From assembly GCA_027323595.1 (NCBI GenBank), contig DAHWBL010000205.1:1-13558 (forward strand): a stretch of DNA of 13,558 nt, written 5' to 3'. The notes under the pieces are model-generated. The model saw only the letters and a list, made by a program, of their open reading frames with translations. It did no database searches and had not been told where the DNA came from. Position 1 is the stretch's first letter. Each line of letters begins with the position of its first letter. The DNA is from Acetobacteraceae bacterium. Its GTDB lineage: Bacteria; Pseudomonadota; Alphaproteobacteria; Acetobacterales; Acetobacteraceae. Shown in pieces: positions 1 through 6,534 of this stretch. A program made the translations under genes and the position numbers.

Positions 1-1
1 G

Positions 2-1216
2 CAGATCGCGCGGCCCGAGGAGGCGGGGTGGGTGGTCGATGCGGCGTTCGCGCAACTGCGCACCGGGCGGCCGCGGCCGGTGGCAATCGCGGCTCCGCTC
101 GATGTGTGGCCCGCGCGCGCGGAGCAGACGCCGAGCGCGGCGCCGGTGGTGGTGCCGGCGCTGGACGTGGCGGCGATCGGCCGCGCGGCGGATTGGCTCG
201 ATGCGGCGCGCTGTCCGGCGATTCTGGTGGGGGGTGGGGCGCAATCCTGCGCGGCGGAGGTGCGTGCGCTGGCCGAGCGGTTGCAGGCGCCGGTGATCAG
301 TTACCGGATGGGGCGCGGGGTTCTGGATTCGCGCCATCCGCTCGCGCTCGATGCCTATGGCGGGCATCTGATGTGGGCGGATGTTGACGTGGTGATCGCG
401 ATCGGCACGCGGGCGCAGACGCCGATGCAGGTGTGGGGCTCCGACGCGGGGATGCGGGTTATTCATGTCGAAATCGATCCGGATGAGATGGCGCGCATCC
501 GCACCCCCGATCTGGCCATCGCCGACGATGCGGCGCGGGTGCTGCCCGCGCTGCTGGCGGCACTGCCAAATCGGGTGCGCCCGGCCGCGGATTTCGGCGC
601 GGTGCGGGCGCGCACGCTGGCGGAGACCGCGCATCTGGCGCCGCAGCGCGCCTGGCTGGAGGCGATCCGCGCGGCGTTGCCCGAGGATGGCAAGGCGATT
701 TTCGACATCACCCAGCTTGGCCATGTGTCGCGCATCTTCTGGCCGGTCTATCAGCCGCGCAGCTTTCTGGATTCGGGGTATCAGGGAACGCTGGGCTGGG
801 GCTTCGCCACGGGGCTGGGCGCGCAGCGTGCGTGCCCGGGCGTGCCGGTGGTGGCGGTGTGCGGTGATGGCGGATTCCTGTTCACCATGCCAGAGCTCGC
901 CACCGCCGCGCAGTTCGACATTCCGCTTGTCACCATCGTCATGAACGACAACGCGTACGGCAATGTGCGGCGCACGCAGGTCGAGGAATTCGGCAACCGC
1001 ACCATCGGCAGCGATCTGCGCAACCCCGATTTCGGGGCGCTGGCGGCGAGCTTTGGCATCGCGGCGCATCGCGCGACCAGCCCCGAGGCGCTTCGCGTCA
1101 GCCTGCGCGCGGCACTGGAGCGGCGCGCGCCGGCGGTGATCGAGGTTCCGGTGGGGCCGATGCCCAGCCCATGGAACCGGCTGCGGTTCAGGCGGGTGCG
1201 CGGGGTGGCCGGTTGA
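2..1216 (+). CDS. ThDP-dependent acetolactate-synthase-like enzyme, 5'-truncated by window edge
   Basis: The open frame runs in from the left edge (first full codon at base 2), so the start codon and the N-terminal ThDP pyrimidine-binding domain with its catalytic Glu lie outside the window. What remains is the central Rossmann-like domain (roughly bases 160-560, with ILVGGGAQ and VVIAIGTRAQTP) and the C-terminal ThDP pyrophosphate-binding domain. The cofactor motif is clear: GDG at 863-871, then MNDNAYG with the second conserved Asn about 29 codons later, which binds Mg and diphosphate. These features define the acetolactate synthase / benzoylformate decarboxylase / oxalyl-CoA decarboxylase superfamily, which makes or breaks C-C bonds next to a 2-oxo group. 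The C-terminus is short and has no regulatory domain. The exact substrate cannot be told from this part; a catabolic decarboxylase or lyase is as likely as true IlvB. The family call is firm, the reaction is not. Confidence 0.85.
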   Translation, partial: QIARPEEAGWVVDAAFAQLRTGRPRPVAIAAPLDVWPARAEQTPSAAPVVVPALDVAAIGRAADWLDAARCPAILVGGGAQSCAAEVRALAERLQAPVISYRMGRGVLDSRHPLALDAYGGHLMWADVDVVIAIGTRAQTPMQVWGSDAGMRVIHVEIDPDEMARIRTPDLAIADDAARVLPALLAALPNRVRPAADFGAVRARTLAETAHLAPQRAWLEAIRAALPEDGKAIFDITQLGHVSRIFWPVYQPRSFLDSGYQGTLGWGFATGLGAQRACPGVPVVAVCGDGGFLFTMPELATAAQFDIPLVTIVMNDNAYGNVRRTQVEEFGNRTIGSDLRNPDFGALAASFGIAAHRATSPEALRVSLRAALERRAPAVIEVPVGPMPSPWNRLRFRRVRGVAG

Positions 1217-1285
1217 TCCAGATCAGTGAGGCGCGCGGCGGGACATGATCGGGTGGCACCTTCTTGACCGGCAATGGGGGCCAGC

Positions 1286-1426
1286 ATGCGCAGCGCCGAG
1301 CAGATCTACGGGATCATCGTTCTCGCCACTTTCGTGATTTTCAGCCTGGTGCTCGCGTGGGAATCGCGCGGCTATCGCCGTCCGGCGCCGCCGGCGGGGC
1401 AGACGGGGTCGCGCGAGCCGCATTGA
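1286..1426 (+). CDS. small single-span membrane protein, 46 aa, hypothetical
   Basis: A short open frame sits between the ThDP gene and the chemoreceptor gene. It encodes a short polar start (MRSAEQ), one hydrophobic stretch of about 19 residues (IYGIIVLATFVIFSLVLAW, residues 7-25), then a basic and Pro-rich tail of about 20 residues. That is the layout of a single-pass inner-membrane microprotein. An in-frame ATG lies at 1274, but the ATG at 1286 is preceded by GGGGG five bases upstream, so I chose 1286. The hydrophobic block and start site are what is seen; that it is expressed is inference. I do not recognise a named family and no function can be assigned. Its stop codon falls in the first copy of a 14-base tandem repeat. 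Confidence 0.5.
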   Translation: MRSAEQIYGIIVLATFVIFSLVLAWESRGYRRPAPPAGQTGSREPH

Positions 1427-1461
1427 GCGGGGTGCGTTGAGCCGGGCGCATTGAGCGGCGC
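1420..1461 (+). repeat. three tandem 14-base imperfect repeats
   Basis: Three adjacent 14-base units begin at 1420, 1434 and 1448. Each fits GC(A/G)TTGAGC(C/G)GGGC with one to a few changes, and each carries TTGAGC at the same place. The first unit contains the TGA stop of the small membrane ORF. The array ends about 36 bases before the chemoreceptor start, next to an AT-rich stretch (about 1470-1490) that is the only such stretch in this intergenic gap. It could be an operator array for the chemoreceptor gene or a slippage duplication; the sequence alone does not decide. Confidence 0.6.
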
Positions 1462-1497
1462 GGGGCGACGATAAGAAAATATCAATTCGTTTCGGGC

Positions 1498-3564
1498 ATG
1501 GATGGCCGAGGTTTCAGCCATCAGGTGTCCATGTCGCATTTTTTCGCTCTGTTGCGTGCTCCGTTCGATCGGCTGGGCATGGTGGCGCGGCTGGTTTTTA
1601 TCAGCCTGGCCTGCCTGGTCCTGGCAATCGCCTCGGTCGAGTTCTGGACGCTGCGCGCCGCCGAATCCTCGCTCACCGCCGCCGCGCAGCTTCAGCTCGA
1701 AACCAACCTGGCGTTGTTCCGTGAGCTGCTGAAGCCGCTCGGGTCGGACTGGCGGCTCGATGATGGCCAGCTCAGTCTGGGCGGGCAGCCGCTCGCCGGG
1801 CGGGACGACATCGTGGATGCGCTGCATCATGTCGGCAACGGCGTGGCCACCGTGTTCGCCGGTGACCAGCGGGTGGCCACCAACATCGTCGGGCCGGACG
1901 GCCGGCGGGCGGTCGGCACCCGTCTGGCCGCCGGGCCGGCCTATGACGCGATTTTCAAGGAGCATCGGCGCTATCAGGGAATCGTGCCGATCCTGGGGGT
2001 GCCGTATGTCACCATCTACGACCCGATCCGTGCCGCCGACGGGTCGGTGGTCGGCATCCTGTTCGTCGGCATTCCGACCGCGGAGCTGTATGCGCCGATC
2101 ACCGCGCTGGTGCGCTCGGCGGCGATCGGCGGGGCGCTGTTGGCGGCGCTCGCCGCGCTCGCGAACTGGCTGGCCCTGCGCGGCACGCTGCGCCCGCTGG
2201 TGCGGCTGGCGGGGGCGACGCGGGCGCTGGCCGCCGATGATCTGACGGTGAGCGTGCCCGGCACCGCGCGGCACGACCAGATCGGCGATCTCTCGCGCGC
2301 GCTGGTGGTTCTGCGCGACGGCACCGCGCTGGCCCGCCGGCGGCAGGCGGAGGAGAGCGCGCAGTGCGAGGCCGCCGAACTGGCGCGTGGCGAAAGCATG
2401 CGCGCGATGGCAAGGCAGGTGGAGAGCCAGGCCACCACGGCGGTCGATCAGGTGGCCGAGGGCATGGCCCATGTGACCGAGGCCGCCGATGCGATGGTGC
2501 GGTCCACCAGCACGGTCAGCACCGAGAGCGAGCTGGTCGCCACCGCCGCCGACAGCGCGCAGACACAGACCCAGTCGATCGCCGCCGCGGTCGAGCAGCT
2601 CTCCGCCTCGGTGCATGAAATCTCCGGCCAGGTCAGCGGCGCGGCGGCCGCCACCCGTCGCGCGGTGGCCGAGGGCGAGGCGAGCAGCCAGGCGATCGGC
2701 GCGCTGTCCGACACCGTGGGCAAGATCGGCGAGATCACCCAGATGATCGCCGGCATCGCCGCCAAGACCAACCTGCTGGCGCTGAACGCCACCATCGAGG
2801 CGGCGCGGGCCGGCGAGGCGGGCAAGGGGTTCGCGGTGGTGGCCGGCGAGGTGAAGACGCTGGCCACCCAGACCGCGCGCGCCACCGAGGACATCACCCG
2901 CCAGGTCGGCGCGGTGCGCGCGGCCACCCAGGAGGCGGTGCGCCGGGTGGGTGGCATCGCCACGATCGTCGCCGAGGTGGACAGTGCCGCCGCCGCCATC
3001 GCCGCCGCCGTGGAGCAGCAGGCGACGACCACCCAGGACATCGCGCGCACCGTCGCCGGCACCGCCCAGGGCACCGCGGAGGTGTCGCGGCGGATCAGCG
3101 CGGTCTCCGCGGAGGCGACGGTGACCGGCGCGCGGGCGAACGAGGTGCGCGCCGGCGCGACCAGCACCGCCGCGGCGGTGATCGCGCTGCGCCGTGACCT
3201 GGTGAAGGCGATCCGCGATTCCGCGCCGGAGGTGAACCGTCGCGGATTTCCGCGCTATCAGATGCCGCAACCGGCCTGGCTGGTGCTGCCGACCGGCGAG
3301 CCGGGTGGGGTGGCGGTGCAGTTGCTCGATATTTCCGAGAGCGGGGCGGCGGTGTCGCCGCCGCCGGGGGGGATGCCGCATGGGCGCGTGCGGCTGCGCA
3401 TCCCCGAATTGCTGCCCGACACGCTGGCCGCCGACATCGTGGCGCAGGAGACCGATCGGCTGCGGCTGCGGCTGGCGCCGGAGCCGGGGCAACTCGCCGG
3501 GCTGTCCGAGGCGCTGCGGCAGGTCGCGGCGCACCGCGCGGTTCGGGTGTCGGCCAGCCTCTGA
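1498..3564 (+). CDS. methyl-accepting chemotaxis protein with Cache sensor and C-terminal PilZ domain
   Basis: A 688-residue transmembrane chemoreceptor. Order of parts: TM1 at about residues 28-50; a periplasmic single Cache domain of the sCache_3 type at about 60-195 (signs include RVATNIVGPDGRRAVGT and the closing GSVVGILFVGIP); TM2 at about 201-226; HAMP at about 227-277; a long coiled-coil signalling domain at about 300-565 whose hairpin tip contains KTNLLALNATIEAARAGE (about 423-440), the CheA/CheW contact; then a PilZ domain at about 580-665. The PilZ c-di-GMP signature is complete: RGFPR (RxxxR, 582-586) and DISESG (DxSxxG, 611-616). The receptor should feed a periplasmic ligand signal to CheA and be tuned by c-di-GMP; Azospirillum Tlp1 is a known receptor of this design. 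An ATG at 1531 (residue 12) is an alternative start; neither has a strong ribosome site. The ligand is unknown. Confidence 0.95.
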   Translation: MDGRGFSHQVSMSHFFALLRAPFDRLGMVARLVFISLACLVLAIASVEFWTLRAAESSLTAAAQLQLETNLALFRELLKPLGSDWRLDDGQLSLGGQPLAGRDDIVDALHHVGNGVATVFAGDQRVATNIVGPDGRRAVGTRLAAGPAYDAIFKEHRRYQGIVPILGVPYVTIYDPIRAADGSVVGILFVGIPTAELYAPITALVRSAAIGGALLAALAALANWLALRGTLRPLVRLAGATRALAADDLTVSVPGTARHDQIGDLSRALVVLRDGTALARRRQAEESAQCEAAELARGESMRAMARQVESQATTAVDQVAEGMAHVTEAADAMVRSTSTVSTESELVATAADSAQTQTQSIAAAVEQLSASVHEISGQVSGAAAATRRAVAEGEASSQAIGALSDTVGKIGEITQMIAGIAAKTNLLALNATIEAARAGEAGKGFAVVAGEVKTLATQTARATEDITRQVGAVRAATQEAVRRVGGIATIVAEVDSAAAAIAAAVEQQATTTQDIARTVAGTAQGTAEVSRRISAVSAEATVTGARANEVRAGATSTAAAVIALRRDLVKAIRDSAPEVNRRGFPRYQMPQPAWLVLPTGEPGGVAVQLLDISESGAAVSPPPGGMPHGRVRLRIPELLPDTLAADIVAQETDRLRLRLAPEPGQLAGLSEALRQVAAHRAVRVSASL

Positions 3565-3607
3565 TCGCGGCCAGGTCGCCAGCGGGCTGGCGATGGGATA
3601 GAAGCGG

Positions 3608-3629
3608 CGCTCCGAAATTCGCCGGAGCG
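3608..3629 (+). promoter_or_regulatory. hairpin in mobB leader that covers the ribosome site
   Basis: A perfect 7-base-pair inverted repeat, CGCTCCG (3608-3614) and CGGAGCG (3623-3629), is separated by an 8-base loop. The right arm holds GGAG (3624-3627), the only Shine-Dalgarno-like sequence near the mobB ATG at 3638. Folding would pair the ribosome site. No T-run follows, so it is not an intrinsic terminator. The pairing is seen; a regulatory role is inferred. Confidence 0.35.
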
Positions 3630-3637
3630 TTGCTGGG

Positions 3638-4144
3638 ATGCGCATGATGGGATTCGCCGGCTGGAGCGGGGCCGGCAAGACGACGCTGCTCGCCCGGCTG
3701 ATCCCGGCCCTGATTGCGCGCGGGCTGCGTGTGTCCACCATCAAGCATGCGCATCATCGTTTCGAGATCGATCTTCCGGGCAAGGATTCGTGGCGGCACC
3801 GCGAGGCCGGCGCGTCGGAGGTGCTGGTCAGCTCGTCGCGGCGCGTGGCGCTGATGCGCGAGTTGCGTGAGCAGGCGGAGCCGTCGCTGGAGGAATTGCT
3901 GGCGATGCTGTCGGCGGTGGATCTGGTGCTGGTCGAGGGGTTCAAGAGCAACCCGCATCCGAAGATCGAAGTGCATCGGCGCGGCCATGACCGCCCCTAT
4001 CTGTGGCCGGCCGACCCCTCCATCATCGCGATCGCCACCGACCATCCGCGCATCGAGGCGCGGCCGATGGTGCTGGACATCGACGATATCGAGGCGATCG
4101 CGGATGCGACGGTGGCTGGAGCGGTGACGGTCAGCCGGGGCTGA
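3638..4144 (+). CDS. mobB: molybdopterin-guanine dinucleotide biosynthesis adaptor protein MobB
   Basis: A 168-residue P-loop GTPase of the MobB family. The Walker A motif is GWSGAGKTT at residues 8-16, followed by the family-typical STIKHAHH (33-40), a DLPGKDSWRHREAGA segment (45-59) and DLVLVEGFK (95-103). Length matches stand-alone MobB proteins (about 165-175 residues). In the cell it assists MobA in attaching GMP to molybdopterin, giving the bis-MGD cofactor of DMSO-reductase-family enzymes. No mobA is in the window. The start at 3638 has GGAG ten bases upstream, within a hairpin. The 3' end overlaps the 3' end of the opposing flavoprotein gene by 14 bases, and the molybdoenzyme that would need the cofactor is encoded about 2.4 kb away, which supports a dedicated or locally recruited cofactor-supply role. 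Confidence 0.93.
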   Translation: MRMMGFAGWSGAGKTTLLARLIPALIARGLRVSTIKHAHHRFEIDLPGKDSWRHREAGASEVLVSSSRRVALMRELREQAEPSLEELLAMLSAVDLVLVEGFKSNPHPKIEVHRRGHDRPYLWPADPSIIAIATDHPRIEARPMVLDIDDIEAIADATVAGAVTVSRG

Positions 4145-5678
4145 TCGGGGGCGCTGTAGCCCGGCGGGCGGCAAGGGCGGCGTCCGGCCAGGGGTCCGCG
4201 CCGAGGGCGGCGGCACGCCCGGCGATGCGGCCGGAGACGAAGGCCCAGCCGAGATGATGGCCGTGGCCTTCGAGCAGCACCCCGCCCTGCCCGGCCGAGC
4301 CGACCGCATACAGCCCGCCGATGGGTGCGCCGGCGGCGTCCAGCACCTCGCAGCGCGTGGAGATGCGCGCGCCGCCGTCGGTGAACACCACCCAGCTTCT
4401 GACCGGCCCCAGCGCGCAGAACGGCGCGCTTCGCAGCGGCTTCATGCCGTCGGCAAGCTGCGCGTTGTACTCCGCGACGGTGCGTTCCAGCGCGTCGGCC
4501 GGCACACCGAGCTTTGCCGCCAGCCCGGCGATGGTGGGGGCCTCGTGGTAGATGTCGCGGCGGTTGCGCCGATAGTCCGCGAGATAGGCGTAGGCGACGC
4601 CGGGTGCGGTGGAGATGAAGTTCGGCCAGGCGCTGAAGGTTTCGGCGATCTGTTGGTCCATCAAAATGAACGCGTTCCGCCCGGTCTGGCGCGGGACGGC
4701 GCGTTCGGGGGCGTCGCGTTCGTCGACGAAGCGCTGTCCCTCCTGGTTCACCAGGATGGCGCCGTGTTTGAACAGCGCGGGCGAGGGCGCGAGGTTGGTG
4801 GTGACGAAATTCATCAGCACCGGGCGCAGCATCCAGCCGGGCAGATGGCGCATGCACCAGCGGATGGCCAGCGCGATGGGGCGCGCGGGGGGAATCCGCT
4901 CGAACAGGTTTCCCGCCGGGGGGGCCACGAAGCGCAACTCCGGCCCCGACATGACCGCGCCATTGACGATGACGCCGCCGGCCTCGCGCACCAGGGCCTG
5001 GCCGTCGCCGGTGCTGGTGGGGTTGATGCCTTCCACCGCGGCGATTTCGGCCGGCACGAACAGGGATTTGATCTCGGCCGAGGCGCTGTAGTCACCGGTG
5101 GCGAGGATGACGCCGCGCCGGGCGGTGATGCGCGCGCCGCCGGCCGACAGCGCCACGCCGACCACCCGCGCGTTCTCGCGCAGCAGCGATTCCACCTGTG
5201 CGCCACAGCGGATTTGCACACCGAGCTGGCGCGCCCGCCGGCTGAGATGCTGAATGTAGGAGCGCGCGTGCGGCAGCACGTTGTGCATGCGCGGCACACG
5301 GTGCGGCGGCTCGGGCATGGCGTCGAGAAACACCACGCCCATCTGCATCAGCCATTCCACCATGTCGGGCGAATGTTCGGCGAGCAGGCGGCGAAGTTCG
5401 AGATTATCCTGATCGGCGAGGCCACGATTATCGGCGAACAGCGCCATGTCCTCGAAATGCGCCTGCGGGTCGTCCTTGATGCCGAGCGCGCGCTGCTGGG
5501 GCGTGCAGCTCGCGGTGATGGAGCCGACCGAGCGGATGGTGGTGCCGCCGAGGGTGGGATTTTTTTCGAGCAGAACCACATCGCACCCGAAGCGGGCCGC
5601 CTCGATCGCCGCGGCGAGGCCGGCGCCGCCGCCGCCGACCACCACCACATCGACGGTTTCGTGCGCGGGAGTGGTCAT
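4131..5678 (-). CDS. FAD-dependent oxidoreductase, fumarate reductase flavoprotein / FAD_binding_2 family
   Basis: A 515-residue flavoprotein. The N-terminal dinucleotide fold is VVVVGGGGAGLAAA (about residues 11-24) with the ribose-binding Glu in LLEKN (E38). The FAD_binding_2 pattern continues with GGTT (44-47), ATGDYS (193-198), a GQRFVDE segment (314-320) and the C-terminal flavin loop GLYAVGSAGQGG (455-466) followed by GHGHHLGWAFVSGRIAG (471-487). This family covers fumarate and urocanate reductases and 3-ketosteroid dehydrogenases, enzymes that reduce or create a C=C bond next to a carbonyl. There is no signal peptide and no heme or FMN domain, so it should be cytoplasmic and rely on a partner for electrons. 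It is the last gene of the molybdoenzyme operon, 13 bases after the iron-sulfur subunit, which makes that protein a possible electron partner. Substrate unknown. Its 3' end overlaps mobB by 14 bases. Confidence 0.9.
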   Translation of the reverse strand: MTTPAHETVDVVVVGGGGAGLAAAIEAARFGCDVVLLEKNPTLGGTTIRSVGSITASCTPQQRALGIKDDPQAHFEDMALFADNRGLADQDNLELRRLLAEHSPDMVEWLMQMGVVFLDAMPEPPHRVPRMHNVLPHARSYIQHLSRRARQLGVQIRCGAQVESLLRENARVVGVALSAGGARITARRGVILATGDYSASAEIKSLFVPAEIAAVEGINPTSTGDGQALVREAGGVIVNGAVMSGPELRFVAPPAGNLFERIPPARPIALAIRWCMRHLPGWMLRPVLMNFVTTNLAPSPALFKHGAILVNQEGQRFVDERDAPERAVPRQTGRNAFILMDQQIAETFSAWPNFISTAPGVAYAYLADYRRNRRDIYHEAPTIAGLAAKLGVPADALERTVAEYNAQLADGMKPLRSAPFCALGPVRSWVVFTDGGARISTRCEVLDAAGAPIGGLYAVGSAGQGGVLLEGHGHHLGWAFVSGRIAGRAAALGADPWPDAALAARRATAPPISPG

Positions 5679-5691
5679 CCGCGGGTGCCGG

Positions 5692-6534
5692 TCATTGCGG
5701 GATCAACGCGATGGTGCCCAGATCCTGGTCGCCATCGCAGGTGACGACCGAGCGGACCTCCTCATGGTGGGGGCCGCGGATATGCAGCAGATATTTTCGC
5801 CCGTCGCGCAGGCCGGTGATGCGGAAATCACCGAATGCATCCGAGCGCGCCGTGTGCACGCTGTCATCGAACAGATCGACCGCGGTGACCTCGACATCGG
5901 CGAGCAGGTCGTCACTTGCCGCGTCGAACACCGCGCCGGCGATCCAGGGCTGGGGTAGGCCTTTCCACAAAACCCTTGGGCGTGCCTCGAATTCGGGATG
6001 GTGGATTGCCGCGTCGGCGGCGGCGGCGAGGAAGGCCGCGTCGTCCTCGTCGGCGAACAGGATCACGTCGTGCGGGCACACTTCCGCGCAGCGCGGCAAC
6101 GATCCGGCATCGACGCGATGCGCGCAGCCGGTGCATTTCTGCGCCACGCCCACGTCCTGGTTCATGAAGATCACATCGTAGGGACAGGCATCCTCGCACA
6201 TGCCGCAGCCGGTGCATTTTTCCTGGTCGATCCAGACCAGCCCGTCGTCACGCCGCTTGATCGCGTCCTCGGGGCAGGCCTTGACGCAGGCGGCGTTGTC
6301 GCAGTGCTGGCACATCATCGGCAGGTAGCTCATTTTCACGCGGGGGATCTGCCCGCGTTCCATGGAATGCACGTCGATCCAGAAATGTCCTGTTTGTGGC
6401 TGGGATTTTGTCCATGGCAGATAATCGGCGCCGACATGTTCGTCCTTGCAGGCGATCACGCACAACTGGCAGCTCGTGCATTTCTCCATGTCGATCAGGA
6501 ATTTCTTTTTGCCGGGCTTGTTCATGCTCGTCAT
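5692..6534 (-). CDS. iron-sulfur small subunit of a transhydroxylase-type molybdoenzyme (AthS-like)
   Basis: A 280-residue DmsB/NrfC-type ferredoxin subunit. Sixteen Cys fall in four quartets: 19/22/25/29, 75/78/83/87, 107/110/113/117 and 134/137/149/153. After residue about 195 comes a beta-rich domain of the carboxypeptidase-regulatory / transthyretin type (WIAGAVFDAAS..., SDAFGDFRITGL, KYLLHIRG). That extra tail and the length fit the small subunit of Pelobacter acidigallici pyrogallol-phloroglucinol transhydroxylase (about 274 residues) rather than DmsB, NrfC or PhsB. It should carry electrons to or from the molybdenum subunit. No Tat signal or transmembrane segment is present, so the complex should be cytoplasmic. 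Its ATG overlaps the stop of the large-subunit gene as ATGA, indicating translational coupling and a fixed ratio. An internal ATG at 6525 is an alternative start. Confidence 0.88.
   Translation of the reverse strand: MTSMNKPGKKKFLIDMEKCTSCQLCVIACKDEHVGADYLPWTKSQPQTGHFWIDVHSMERGQIPRVKMSYLPMMCQHCDNAACVKACPEDAIKRRDDGLVWIDQEKCTGCGMCEDACPYDVIFMNQDVGVAQKCTGCAHRVDAGSLPRCAEVCPHDVILFADEDDAAFLAAAADAAIHHPEFEARPRVLWKGLPQPWIAGAVFDAASDDLLADVEVTAVDLFDDSVHTARSDAFGDFRITGLRDGRKYLLHIRGPHHEEVRSVVTCDGDQDLGTIALIPQ

Noticed and set aside
1254..1267. TGGCAC followed by TTGA, resembling a sigma-54 promoter
   Set aside because: The spacing is one base short of the strict GG-to-GC distance and the second element lacks the GC, so sigma-54 would not be expected to use it.
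3577..3592. Perfect 6-bp hairpin (CGCCAG, loop CGGG, CTGGCG) just after the chemoreceptor stop
   Set aside because: No T-run follows, so it cannot be called an intrinsic terminator; short GC hairpins are frequent here by chance.
1372..3744. A 790-codon open frame on the - strand opposite the chemoreceptor gene
   Set aside because: Arg/His/Pro-rich shadow of the chemoreceptor with no recognisable motif.
4254..5744. A 496-codon open frame on the + strand opposite the flavoprotein
   Set aside because: Shadow frame; the minus strand encodes an intact FAD_binding_2 protein with all landmarks.
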